A stretch of 64,000 nucleotides of DNA from Acestrorhynchus altus (taxonomy: Eukaryota > Chordata > Actinopteri > Characiformes > Acestrorhynchidae), in contig CM067521.1 of assembly GCA_034509495.1 (NCBI GenBank), positions 16,775,704-16,839,703 on the forward strand, read 5' to 3'. Both the position numbers and the translations under genes were made by a program. Under the pieces are notes generated by a model, which worked only from the letters and a program-made list of their open reading frames with translations, did no database searches and was not told the origin of the DNA. This document shows positions 11,901 to 22,442 of this stretch, piece by piece; within the stretch, counting starts at the first letter, position 1, and each line of letters opens with the position of its first letter.

Positions 11901-14900
11901 GTGCACTTACTGATGCAACATTAAAGCAACATTTCGCCATACAATGTCCAAAAGCCCACATTTAAGACCTTTAATTAATTTAAATGTGATTTAACTTAAT
12001 TTACACGTTTTTGTCTTTTCTAAAAAAACTAATTGGAGGAACACAAAAGTACCCCTTACACCATTTCCAGTAAAAAATACCACCATACAGCCATGATGGA
12101 TCTCCACTGCCAGCTCGGCGTAAAAAATGCCTTCATGCTGTTTTCCTACCCACCCGACTCCTCATACAGTGATGTATTTTGAGTGCATTGTTCCTTCAGC
12201 CACCAGGCCTAAATCTCCCCCATTCTTCTGCTTTAGCTGAAATATCAATCTAAAGTATGATCTCCTGAGGAAGCCCATTTACGCTACTATTTATATCCTC
12301 CTGTTAGCAGTATTGTTTGCTAACGTGAGCAAGCTAAGTGTGAGAAATACTGTATTTATAACTTTCTATGCTGGGGCTTTCACACAGGCACTGGGAAAGC
12401 GACCTCATGAATAGGTGCGGTGGACTGATTGCTAAGAAAACCTTCTGTAGAAGAATGGGTTTTCATGGAGAGAAAGGACAAATTAAACGGTGACCATGTA
12501 AAGGCAGATAATTGGCAGTGAAGCCAAAACATGGTTGGTTTAATGGATTTTATTTGAGATCAAAGTCTGAGTTTGGCTTTTAGTTGTTTTTTTATCACAG
12601 AGTTGGGATTGCTGCTGCTGCTGCTGCTGTTCTGTTTGTTCTGATTTAAAGTTGTCAGCTGCTCACTATCTTGCATTCCAGAGGCTTTGTTTTTGTATTA
12701 GAGTGACCTTTCCTGACCCACCCTCTTCCACTTTGGTAGCGTCTCTTCTGTGCTTTTCTGTTTGTGTTTGGTTCTCATTTCTCATCCATTAAATTTGCAG
12801 AGAAAATGAGGACGTCAGTGCTGACGTGGGTTCAGTCGGCCCTGTTTTGTTGTGTTAAACCGTCATTATGCCACTGTAATTGACCTGCATATGACCAGTG
12901 ATAAATGTTTATGTATTGCATATAGGCCAGTTTCCCGTTTACAGACATTACAGGGTGTGTGCACAGCCAGAGGTCAAAAGCACGATGTTTACAAAGACTT
13001 TTAAAAAAACTAAAATGTTAGTCAACTGCTGTAATCAGTGTAGATTTCACACTGTTAAATTCTTGTTGTCTCAATAATAAAGTACAGTTTTCAGTACAGT
13101 ACAGAGATGTATTTCATTGCATATTAATATAATATTATATGATGCATTAGCTAACAGTAGGTGAGTACCAGTATCATCTGTTCATCAGTCCTTTTTGAAA
13201 GCCCCACCAAGTTTATTATTTCCAAAACGTTCATCATAAAAACCATCAGTCTGTTGAAAAGTCCTATGAATTTTGCCCAGTTTACCTGGTTTTGTTGAGG
13301 CTGTATATCCCCTCCTGGCAATGTACAATATACAATATACAATACGGTATATAATGTGAAAAATGCAATGTGAAAAAATTGAAATCCTTCTTCTGTCTTT
13401 TATACTATATTTAAACATTGAAATTTGTTCTTCATTTCTTCTTTATACACACTAGTCTTGTGCGTCCTCCAGAGTGTGTATGTGAGAGCACGAAAGGAGG
13501 CAAAGTGAGCAGAGTAGAGGAGGAGCAGAGAGCAGGGGGCGAAACATCGGTGGAGGAAATTCTCTGAGCCTTTAGTAAACCAGGCCTTGTTCACAGCTTC
13601 TTTTCTACATAGGTGAGTTTGACCCCAGCATTCCAGATGAGGGTCCATCAGCACCCCCTCCTGGCTGGTTAGACAGTGTCTCAGGCTATGAGGACCATAA
13701 TGGAGATGGTGAGTTCTTTCTACAATAGCCTGGATTTCAAATTCTGTGCTGAAACATTGTACTTTAACCCACTGAGAACAATTAGAAGCATCATATTAGT
13801 GTTGTCATACAAAACTACAATTAATGAATTCATTTTAAAACGTCATGATATTTTTTTCTGACAATATATTAGAAATTACTGATATTGTTGTTTTAAGGCC
13901 ATCCTAGGCCCCTGATTTAATAATGAATTAATTGGAATTGGTATATAAAAACAACGACTCAAACGTCTTAAATATAGAACATAAATAAAAACATTATTTC
14001 AACAAAGTTGCCCAACAAGCACATGCATTTAACTGGGCTCTCCTCACTAAATAACATAATGGGGAACATTAAGGTCAGCAAAAATTCAAAAGTTAATAAT
14101 GTAATTATCGAAACAAGCCTAACAACAAGCTTTGACAGTTGTATCAAACTAATTTTAACTGGAAACATGACTTATACTTCTTTTGTGGTCAACAGATTCC
14201 AGAGATCAGATCTGCCCTCCTCCTCCTGACTTCTTTCCTCAGCCTGAAAACGACAAGAATGCATCAGTTCCAAATGTGATGTATGATAGTTATACACGTC
14301 ATATGCAGTTTAAGTTCAGTGCGTTAGAACATTAATACATTGGATGTAACAGAGTTGTAACTGGGCCTACAGGGTGCCTCAAGTGTCTGAAGAGGTGGCC
14401 AGGGAGGCTTTGCTCAAGTTTGTGGGGAAAAAGTGGACATACAGCAGCAAACCAGCTCAAAACCTGGTCTTTAAAGATTTGAAGCCTTTTACAGTATATC
14501 GGGTGAATCTCTACTCTCGTGGTTTTGTATTGTTCATAGTCATAGTGAGTTTTACAGTTATGAGACCTTAACATTATGAATACTGTGATCAGAGTTTACC
14601 TCTCTTGTTTTAGTACCGCCTAGAAACATTTACAGAGTCCAGATCGAGTGCTTGGAAGCATGAGATATATACTGGTAATGTATAGCACCATGACACTATA
14701 TACTTCTATATTCATTGTTGTTAATAGATGAAAATGAGTTAAATTTTTAAAGGTGGTGCAGAATGTGTGGACTGAGTATTAAATCTTTTTTATGTATAAT
14801 TAGTAAATAAGATTAATTAGATTAGATTCAGCAAAAAAATAATAAAATAAAACACAAAAATACAACATGTACATAAGTATTCACAGCCTTTGCTCAATAC

Positions 14901-17893
14901 TTTGTTGACGCACTTTTGGCAGCAATTACAACCTTTTTTGGAAAGTTTCTCCCATTCTTCTGCCCACTCTACCACACAGGCCCGATTGGTAGAGTACTGC
15001 AGAAATGGTTGTCCTTCTGTAAGGTTCTCCCTCTACTCTTACTCTGTTCAGTGCTGAACACACATCCTGTACCCAAACTGTAACATTAGACAAATATTAC
15101 AAACAGCTGCAAAGAAAACAATTATGTCTAGGTCTTACATAAAACGTTTTTGTTAATTTGATGATGAAAATTATTGACTAATTTAATTTAATTTTTGTTT
15201 AATACTCTGCTTAACCACAATTTGACAGTCCAGAAAACGCTGAGCAAAATGCCAATGCACCACCGACTTTGCCATCAGCAGGCCAACAGTGGTCAGCTTT
15301 CCCCTTGCTGTCAGGGACATGATGTGAATTAAAACTACTGCTTTCCTGAGACCTGTGGCATGCAGATATTTTGTGTACATTTAATCTCATTTAAACTCCC
15401 AGATTGTGTTTTTCAGTAATTTCACTGGCTTTGCTCTTTGTTTTTAAAAAACAAGTTTAAAAAACAAGTTCAAAAGCACTTTGGTTTCTCATCAGGGCAG
15501 TTTGTGGATGGTCCACAGTATGGCTTGAGCCCCCCACCGTGGAAAGTGGAAGTGCAGTATCCACTCAAATTCACTGACACTGTTCAGAAAGTGCGTGTGC
15601 CTCACACCTCGTCTGTAAAGGTCTTTTTTCAGCCGTTTTTATTGTTGCATCTTTCATATTCCTTAACCAGGACTTTTGCTAACTTTAAAATGCTTATATA
15701 AAATATTTATGTTTTCATTATATCTTGTTAAATCAAATTGTATCAAATATATTTGTATAGAGCTTTTCATAGCTGATGTCACAAAGCAGCTTTACAGAAA
15801 TCCAATTGAAAAAGTACATGTAGAGCTCAACGTGTCTTTTCACCAATCTCTTAAAATCTGTTGTTGTGCTGTAGAGGACAATAGTGCACATCTAGGGCTT
15901 ATTGCTCCTCAGTGGAGGTTTTGACTGCTGATATGTTTGCTCTGTGCTTCAGTCTGCTTTATCTTTGATTCTTGGCGTTGTCTCAGAATTGTCACGGGTG
16001 TCACGGGAAAGGACGAGTACGCTGCACATTCTGCCATGGCAGAGGACGGGTAAGTAGATGGGGTAATAATCCCTTTTTGATTGATGTTAGTTGGACTCCA
16101 ATAAAAAAATAATTCTTTGTGAAATCAACGGTGTTGCATGTCTTGGTTCACTGCTGAGGTAGTTCAGTTACCATTGATGAGTCACAGCACAGTTGTAGTG
16201 TTACTGCAATAGCTCCCCCTGTATGTAGAGTTGTAAAACAGATTTTTTGCGCAGGTCCATGTTGTTCAGTTTGAGTCAATTTGAGTCAATCATTTTTGAG
16301 ACAATTTGAGTTGGTCGCAGCCTCGAAGTGGTTCTTAGCTCTAAGCAGGTTATCACAGGGATACTGTATATCCCAGGCGGTTGTTGTGGTGTTGCTAGGC
16401 AGTTGCTGTGTTTTTCTAAGAGGTTGCTTGCTTGCTATAGGGTTTGCTGTAGTGTTCCTAGGTGATTGCTTTGGGGCTGTTGGTTGTTGCTAGCTGGTTG
16501 CTATGGGGTAGCTATGTATACCAAGTGGTTACTATGGAGTTGCTAGGTGGAAGCTGTGGCATCACAGATGTTTCTAGGTGATTGCTTTGGGTTAGCTTTA
16601 TATCCCAATGGTTACTACGGACTTGATAGGTGGATATTATGGTATTACAGGTGGTGTTGCTATCGTGTTGCTAAGTGGTTGCTATATTGTTACAACTTGG
16701 TTACTGTAGTGTTGCTAGGAATGTTATGGTAGTTGCTATTGTATCCCATGTTGTTGTTATGATGTTGGTATTGTTTGTTGGGTGCAATAGTGTTTTTTAT
16801 GATGTTGCTTAGTGGTGGTATCATCATTTCTTAGATGCAGTGCATGTCCTGTCATGGTATGGGTCACAGCCGCAACCGAAGATGCACTGTTTGTCATGGA
16901 GGAGGAAGAAGAGTGTAAGTAACCGTCATCACTAAGGTGAAAACTGTATCATTTACTTTTCCACATGTATTGTAACATGATAAACAATGAGTTTAAACCA
17001 AGGAGAACAGTAATGCAGTATTCTTCCAATGCAGATGTACATCGTGCCATGGTACTGGCCATAGGGTGTGCCGCACATGTAATGGGCGTAAGAAGCTCTT
17101 GCACTTCATTCAGCTTACAGTCACATGGTAAGTTTATTGGGAACATTTTTCATGTTGGATCAGTTTGATATGATTCCCAAGATGACGCATTTTTTAATCG
17201 AACAATTTTTTAAGTTCATATTTTAAGTCAAACATATTTTAAGTCAGACGTAAGACTCATTACATAACTAGGTTGTTTTAAAGTAATTACACAGTGACAT
17301 ACATGTGGTTACTGTGTTGTGATGACTGTGGTGTTTGCTTGTACATAGTTCACCTTTTTACTAGAAAGTGTTCAGTGTCATCCAGTTATATTTGTTGTTT
17401 ATTATGCTTCTCAAACTAAAGCACAGCCTTCCAACCTAACCTAACAAAACAAACCATTTAACACTGTTGAGATGATATTAATATTAGGCAATGTTACCTA
17501 GCAAACTGATTATTATTTTTTATTGAACATTACCGGGTTTATGCCATCAGTAATATCATGCTATGTGATGATATTGTATGTATTGTTTTATGCCGTATTA
17601 TTTACTCTAGGAAGAATCAAGTTTATGAGTTTATACCCGACCGGCAGCCTGACTTCCCCATCAAGAAGTTTGAGAAAGTGTCTGGGGAAGCTTTCTTCAG
17701 AGATGAAAATCTCCTGGTATTAATCTTTATTATATATAGATTATGTTACTTGTTCATATTAATATTAACCATTGAATATTAAAACCTAGAGCCTAGAGCA
17801 GCAGAGCCTAGTATCAGTACATTTAGAAAATGGAAGTTATTTGAAGCAAATTATTTGAAGCAATTTAGTCCATATTTATGAACAGATTTCTCA

Positions 17894-17937
<44 letters not shown>

Positions 17938-19049
17938 TGCATGAAAATGTGCAGAAGTGTGTTCTCTATAGATAACTTGTACATGTGATATTTGTGATAT
18001 TTGCAGGTCTATCCAGTAGAGGGCTTCCCTGACCAGGAGATTTGCAGTGCCTCCAAAGAAGCCACCCATGAGCATCTGCTCAAGTATTCTGCCTCCAGTC
18101 GAATCTTACAACAGGTCCGTCTGCCATAATACAGCAATCAATATAAATTCATTTATAATTCATAAAATATTTGTTTAGTAGTTGAACACAAATCTTCAGT
18201 GGAGCTTAAGCACATTGTTCCAGAAGTCCTGCTCTTAGTCTAGGTGTTCTCTGGCAAACTTTAATCTTGTCGTGAATTTTCTTGACAGCAAGGGTTTAAT
18301 CCTTTCATATTTCCCGTGAAAATCAAACTTCTTGTGTCTTAACTTTTCACATGACTGTACATACAATTCTTCAAACGATGTGTGCAGTGCAAAAATAAAC
18401 TTAGACTATATACACATTAACTTCCACAATGCATACTCTATTACACTGTTTTAATGTACATGCTATTAATACATAAGCTTTGGACAAATACAGATGTTTA
18501 CCTTTGTATTCACATACTAGTGCGTCTCAAAAAATGAGAACATGGTTTTCTGATAATTTAATAAAAAAATTAAACTGTCATATTTTATATTTTTAGATTT
18601 TCTTGGGCTTAGGTATTTCACATGGCTTATGTTGCAACTGGAGCAGCTTTTCATCTGTTCAGTTGTGTAATCTTATTAAGAAGGACATGTACAGTGACTG
18701 ACATTAATAAGACAGGCTCACTGCCAAATATTTTCTCATTAGGAAGGTTGCAAATGTTGTTTTAACCACAAGGAGGCAGAAACAGCAAGACTAAATTCCA
18801 GAGTCACAGCATTATAGCGCTCTGCACTGTAGATGTTCCACTGGAAGTGTAGTGATTCCACTCATACACAGCTATTTACGTGTCCTCTCTCTTTCTCTTT
18901 CTCTCTCTCTGCAGCGACAGACTATAGAGCTGGTGCCTCTTACTCATGCCCTCTACTCCTACAAAGGGAAGGACTATGATTATTTTGTGTATGGGACCGA
19001 AAACAGGGTTTACACTGCGAAATATCCCACGTCCTGCACGATACTGTAA
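5987..19049 (+). CDS. ssuh2: SSUH2-like protein, copy B (complete, 12 coding exons, 366 aa)
   Basis: Exons: 5987-6005, 13613-13708, 14196-14280, 14373-14502, 14614-14674, 15496-15620, 15987-16049, 16835-16914, 17035-17127, 17611-17716, 18007-18114, 18915-19049. All are GT-AG and keep one frame to TAA. The protein starts MEDEENGEFDPS; residues about 25-55 are proline-rich (PSAPPPGW, CPPPPDFF). A conserved block VPQVSEEV...SSKPAQNLV starts at about 68. Residues 174-235 form a DnaJ-like cysteine array: CxxCxGxG at 174, 185, 196, 210 and 221, then degenerate CRTCNGRK at 232; there is no J domain. The C-terminal segment (RQTIELVPLT...) ends in CTIL, a CaaX box with leucine last, typical of geranylgeranylation. 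Family function is unclear; human SSUH2 is linked to dentin formation. The exon 6 donor is uncertain: AAG|gtcttt (used here) or TCT|gtaaag six bases earlier. The 7.6-kb first intron is full of repeats. Confidence 0.9.
6225..6462. mobile_element. MITE fragment in ssuh2 copy B intron 1
   Basis: Shares 'gaaggctttacact', 'ggaacattgctgt', 'gtgaggtcagg' and the terminal 'tttggacacatagtgta' with the family seen near 8310, 24985, 26269 and 58755. It ends cleanly at 6462; the other end is decayed. Non-coding. Confidence 0.6.
6463..7320 (-). pseudogene. Tc1/mariner-like transposase relic (minus strand)
   Basis: On the minus strand, decayed pieces of a Tc1-like transposase C-terminal half can be read: a KEFCMEEWEN segment resembles the usual block near the transposase C-terminus, and 'ccgaaccatgacacttccac' reads in reverse as the GGSVMVRGCF block. 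Stops and deletions break every frame, and much of the catalytic region between these blocks is lost. Towards 7300 the text still matches the non-coding end of such elements. No function is expected. Confidence 0.55.
7745..7787. repeat. (ATTC)n microsatellite
   Basis: About ten uninterrupted tetranucleotide units in intron 1 of ssuh2 copy B. A second (ATTC)n run occurs at 21409-21440. Confidence 0.95.
8062..8225. repeat. 20-bp T/G-rich minisatellite
   Basis: About eight tandem units close to 'ttctgttcatttttggtggg'. The middle units are near identical and the outer ones diverged, the last grading into a T-run. The apparent open frames across it only reflect the lack of A-containing stop codons; the period is not a multiple of three. 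Confidence 0.9.
8310..8598. mobile_element. MITE copy in ssuh2 copy B intron 1
   Basis: Starts TACAATATGTCCAAATG and contains 'gagcagataaacatgg', 'acctattgacaccgtgc' and 'ctgatcatccaac', shared with copies at 26269-26945 and 58755-58985. Lacks the right terminal part. The largest open frame in it is a chance frame, not a gene. Confidence 0.7.
8700..10440. other. Intron 1 stretch with nothing recognised
   Basis: AT-rich intron sequence without convincing codon bias. The 'acatatcgcacagcccta' near 8773-8790 resembles the end of a hAT-like non-autonomous element, but I could not find its partner end. Confidence 0.4.
10477..10735 (+). mobile_element. tRNA-derived SINE, plus orientation
   Basis: An A-box-like 'gtggtggttagggaaccg' (from about 10486) and a B-box-like 'ggtttgaact' (10526-10535) are spaced as in a tRNA gene. 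They are followed by the body 'actgaactccccagctgct', 'cactgccccctggtgtgtg' and 'cactgtgtgtggatgggtt' common to fish SINEs. The head cannot form a normal tRNA, so it is a retroposon and not a tRNA gene. A reverse-oriented fragment of the same body lies at 20048-20165. Confidence 0.75.
10740..13600. other. Intron 1 stretch, no gene seen
   Basis: No exon with coding bias and matching splice sites was found. Contains a short CTG run (about 12611-12628) and AT-rich filler. The next exon starts at 13613. Confidence 0.4.
14862..15070. mobile_element. Fish MITE fragment ('tattcacagcctttgctcaa' family)
   Basis: Contains 'cacagcctttgctcaatac', 'tttgttgacgcacttttggc', 'agcaattaca' and 'tctcccattcttctgc', a sequence order I know from a Tc1-related non-autonomous element in many teleosts. 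In ssuh2 copy B intron 5. The right end is lost. Confidence 0.55.
16350..16810. repeat. Degenerate minisatellite (gttgctaggtggttgctat-type)
   Basis: Many diverged units of roughly 20-24 bases built from 'ggttgctatgg' and 'gttgctagg'. Ends just before exon 8 of ssuh2 copy B (16835), so it fills most of that intron and runs nearly into its acceptor. Confidence 0.75.
17896..17932. repeat. (GT)n microsatellite before exon 11
   Basis: About 18 GT units, 75 bases upstream of exon 11 of ssuh2 copy B (18007). A CT-rich tract (18886-18910) likewise forms the polypyrimidine tract of exon 12. Confidence 0.95.
18225..18350 (-). mobile_element. Tc1-like relic fragment
   Basis: The text 'tcttgacagcaagggttt', 'cgtgaaaatcaaactt' closely matches 6785-6855 in the larger relic of intron 1, so both are pieces of one transposon family. 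It is short, with no open frame. Confidence 0.55.
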
Positions 19050-19406
19050 CATTTTGTCTACCCACTGTAACGATGAAGAAGTATCTGGGGTTTAATCATT
19101 CCTCATATACATTTATTGAGCACCAAAGGAGATTAAATCGGGCCAAGCACATCATGTTTAAAGTGATACTAGCAAACAATCAGATGTTCAGTCAGATCAA
19201 TTTTTCCCTGCAGAAGTTGATCAGCCATAACATTGGATTTCTGAGGGTTCTTTAGATTTCCACAGGAGCTATGAGGCTAATCTAGCGAAGAAGTAACTGA
19301 TACTTGTGACAGAAAGAATCTTATTGGCTGCAGAACTAAAGGTTATGTAATGTGATGATTATCATATGTGTTATATATGGTCTACTATAAACAAGTTTTA
19401 TTTGTA

Positions 19407-19412
19407 AATAAA
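19407..19412 (+). promoter_or_regulatory. Probable polyadenylation signal of ssuh2 copy B
   Basis: Canonical AATAAA about 360 bases after the stop codon at 19049. Earlier stretch shows no other canonical AATAAA that I noticed. A further 'aataaa' occurs near 19589. Confidence 0.5.
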
Positions 19413-19419
19413 AAAATGT

Positions 19420-20911
19420 GTATCTCAGGAACTGTAATAGTAAACCTGCACTGAGAGTCTTTAACTGCATTACAGCATTATACTGCTGAATATACAGTGT
19501 GTTACTGTTGAATATTTTTATATTTGTCTAAATAACAAGCTGTCATTTTTTCATCAGTATTCATATACAATTTCCATATTTATATCTAAATAAATATATC
19601 AGAGAAGTTAAATGAAAAGAATGGTTTAACTGAATTTGATTGAATTTATTGATCATAACATCTGAATGTTCAAAAGGCAAATTGCTGTAGTCTATAATAG
19701 GTCTGTCATGATAGTTGCATTATCGATTTATTGTACAGTATGTGACAATATCTTACAATGGTTTTGTCTGACATTTTCTTTCCATAATTGTGCCATTTAC
19801 TTTTTTTTTTTTAGCAAGGAGAGCGCATTAACATAAATAAGCCAGCATGTTGATGTTTAGAATCAGTATTAAGTTCACTTGTTTATGATATTTTTAATGA
19901 ATAAAAGTTCATGCTCTTTATTGGGGTGTGAGTGCATTATAATGGTATCATATTATCCTTATATCAGTGCTATAAAATTGTTCCAAAACAGCAATAATAT
20001 CCTTTATAACACTTGTTTCTGGGAGAGTAAAAATAAATGTGCATATAGACCCACAGAAGCGTGTATCCTCCACATTTAACCCATCCACACAGTGAAAGAC
20101 ACACACACTACGGGGGCAGTGAGTACATGTGCCTGGAGCGGTGGGCAGCCCTATCTACGGATCCTGGCAACAGTTGTCTAAAAGCTACATCATTGCATGT
20201 TATTACACCAAATAATTATGAATGCACTGCCTGATAACTGAACACTGTTTGACCATAGATTTGAGAAGATCTGTCTAAAACATGTTGGGCAGGAACATCC
20301 AGGGCTTTGCAAAGAAAATGATCAATCAATCATTTCATATAAAGGCACATGTACGTTCACTGGGTTTAGGTAGTAAATAAAGTGGCTGTACTTGTGTGGT
20401 TGTCATGGTGCCACTGGTTTCTTTCACCACCACTGTAAAGAAATGAGCCTGTAATTTTCTGTACAGTTAATTATTTCACACTAAACCCCACTTTTATATC
20501 TTAAAGTACGAATAATGCAGACTTATTATGCATAAATCTTAAATATGTTTGCTTATTATAAGCACGTGAACTTTGTGTTGTTCATCCCTCACATCTGCTT
20601 CCCATTGCATGACTTTATCTCATTACATGATTTCAAACAAGTCCAGTGACGTCTGTAAAGAAGAGAGGGGAGACCACAGGACAGTAATGAATGCAAAATA
20701 ATGTGCAAGAATTCACAAAGCATTTGTTGTCCACTGTCATTATGGCAGTGGCTGGGGTGGGGAGGGGTGGTGGTGCTTGTATACTCCCTGGGGCTGAATG
20801 CAAAAAAATTATTATTTTTGTAATGGAAAACATTCTTTCATGAGGGACTGGATAATTTAACAGTCCTGTTTTTCATATTTATTATGCAACTCAAACATAC
20901 ATACAAATTTT
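19420..20911. other. Intergenic spacer 3' of ssuh2 copy B
   Basis: No gene seen. From about 19700 the text 'ggtctgtcatgatagttgc' resembles the end of a common non-autonomous element; similar wording recurs near 31577. The reverse-oriented SINE fragment (20048-20165) is inside this stretch. Confidence 0.4.
20048..20165 (-). mobile_element. SINE fragment, minus orientation
   Basis: The reverse complement matches the body of the SINE at 10477-10735: 'aacccatccacacagtg', 'acactacgggggcagtgag', 'ggagcggtgggcagccct'. The tRNA-like head is missing (truncated copy). Confidence 0.6.
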
Positions 20912-20990
20912 TTTGGAGTAACTACCTCTACTGTCCAGGGGAGGCTTTCTGCTAGATTTGGGAGCATTGCTTGCATGTTCTGAAGAACCA
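20912..20990. mobile_element. MITE fragment
   Basis: 'ggagtaactacctctactg', 'tccaggggaggctttctgc' and 'tagatttgggagcattgct' are internal segments of the same MITE family found at 24985 and 26269. About 80 bp survive. Confidence 0.5.
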
Positions 20991-21256
20991 TATCTCCATT
21001 CTTTCTTTAAGAAACTTCTACTGCATCAGGCGTCTACTGCATCAGCAGCTCCATTGTCGCAAACTGATCACGCTTAATGTGCCTTATGTCTGCAATGTGT
21101 TATTTCTGCATTTCTATTAATACTTAGAACATTTGTAGTTTGAACATTGAATTTGACTTATCTATTTTTACATGATTTAAAGTGCTATTAGCAGCCCACT
21201 ATGGACTAGTGCCCCCCCCCTGAGAATGGGCTGGTGGACCACTAGGGAGTGCTTGA

Positions 21257-21260
<4 letters not shown>

Positions 21261-21307
<47 letters not shown>
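21261..21307. repeat. (GT)n microsatellite
   Basis: About 23 uninterrupted TG units in the spacer upstream of the semaphorin promoter region. The (ATTC)n run at 21409-21440 is close by. Confidence 0.95.
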
Positions 21308-21605
21308 CAGGATTTCTCCTTATATGCCCTAAACCTTGTTAAAGTGAAGGTCATATAGCCATATGTCTTGTCCTACCCTCATTTCACTACTTAACTGAGA
21401 GACAGACCATTCATTCATTCATTCATTCATTCATTCATTCACTACAGCTCAAACAGCCCTGTACTATATCCTGCATCTCAGGACTCAAAACATTAACAGG
21501 AACAGAGTTGTTGGTCAGTAATACACCTGCGTAAACAATCTGTGAACCGAGCAGAAGCGGGAAGTGGAGAGAGAGAACAGCTTGTTAAGATCAGACTGTT
21601 CTGTT

Positions 21606-21966
21606 TTCCCACCTAAACTCAAATCCCACCTGAACTCAAAATTCCCATCTGAACATAAAAATCCCACCCAATCTCAAATCCCACCTGAACTCAAATCCCA
21701 TCTGATATCCCACCTGAACTCAAATTTCACCTGAACTCAAATATCACCTGAACTCAAATCCCACCTGATCTCAAATCCCACCTGAACTCAAAAACCACCT
21801 GATCTCAAAAACCACCTGATCTCAAATATCACCTCATCTCAAGTCCCACCTGAACTCAAATCCCACCTGAACTCAATTTTCACCTGAACTCAAATATCAC
21901 CTGAACTCAAATCCCACCTGATCTCAAATACCACCTGATCTCAAATCCCACCTGATCTCAGGTGAA
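21606..21966. repeat. 17-bp minisatellite, about 21 units, each with a CACCTG-type E-box
   Basis: Unit approximates 'tcccacctgaactcaaa'; a second variant has 'gatctcaaa'. Of about 21 units, 16 contain exact CACCTG, and the array ends in 'ctcaggtga', which adds one more site in reverse. Others are CACCTA, CATCTG, CACCCA or CACCTC. The array stops about 30 bp before the first CCAAT box of the promoter at 21995. CACCTG is the core bound by Snail/Slug, ZEB and E-protein factors; any regulatory role here is inference. Confidence 0.92.
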
Positions 21967-21989
21967 CACCACCCATCACTCTGGATACT

Positions 21990-22110
21990 AGTAGCCAATC
22001 CTAGCGAGGATGGAGGGACCGTAATAGCCAATTCCGTAGCAGGAGGGCGGGGCTTGTCCAAATACGGGTGTGTTTAAAAGCCACGCTGCGCTTCCAGTAG
22101 GCGTGGTCAC
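21990..22110 (+). promoter_or_regulatory. CCAAT/GC-box promoter, probably of the semaphorin
   Basis: CpG-richer than its surroundings. CCAAT boxes at 21995-21999 and 22028-22032, a strong GC box gggcggggc at 22045-22053, and a TATA-like tttaaaag at 22073-22080 appear in the usual order. Transcription would start near 22100-22110. It points rightwards to the semaphorin, the only downstream gene seen. Confidence 0.55.
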
Positions 22111-22256
22111 GCGTGCTTTAACCGTTTGTTTACGGGCTCGTGCGCGCGAGGGCTGGAGGGCAGCGCGAGACTTACTGATCTGAGTTTTGGCAGCGACAGA
22201 GGCATAAAGTGGAATAAAGACTTTATTAGGAAGGGAAAAGAGGAGGACACAGTTTG
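22105..22256 (+). other. Probable non-coding first exon (5' UTR) of the semaphorin
   Basis: GC-rich (with gtgcgcgcgaggg), contains no ATG, and ends in a strong donor, agtttg|gtaagt, at 22256/22257. Class-3 semaphorin genes often start with such an exon. The 5' edge is estimated from the TATA-like box. The link to the exons at 55.9 kb is by orientation and absence of other genes, not by sequence. Confidence 0.45.
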
Positions 22257-22442
22257 GTAAGTTTGACTCAAACCTTTATTTTCGGGTGAATAAATTCAGT
22301 TTCTATTTTTTAGACACTATGTTATTAGTGGTCTTTACGAGCTTTTGACCTGTAGTGTAATATTGTACATTTCTGACTGGTTAGCCTGATTAAGCTTATA
22401 ATTTAGCTTAGCTTAATCATTTCCAGATAAAATAGATTCAGT

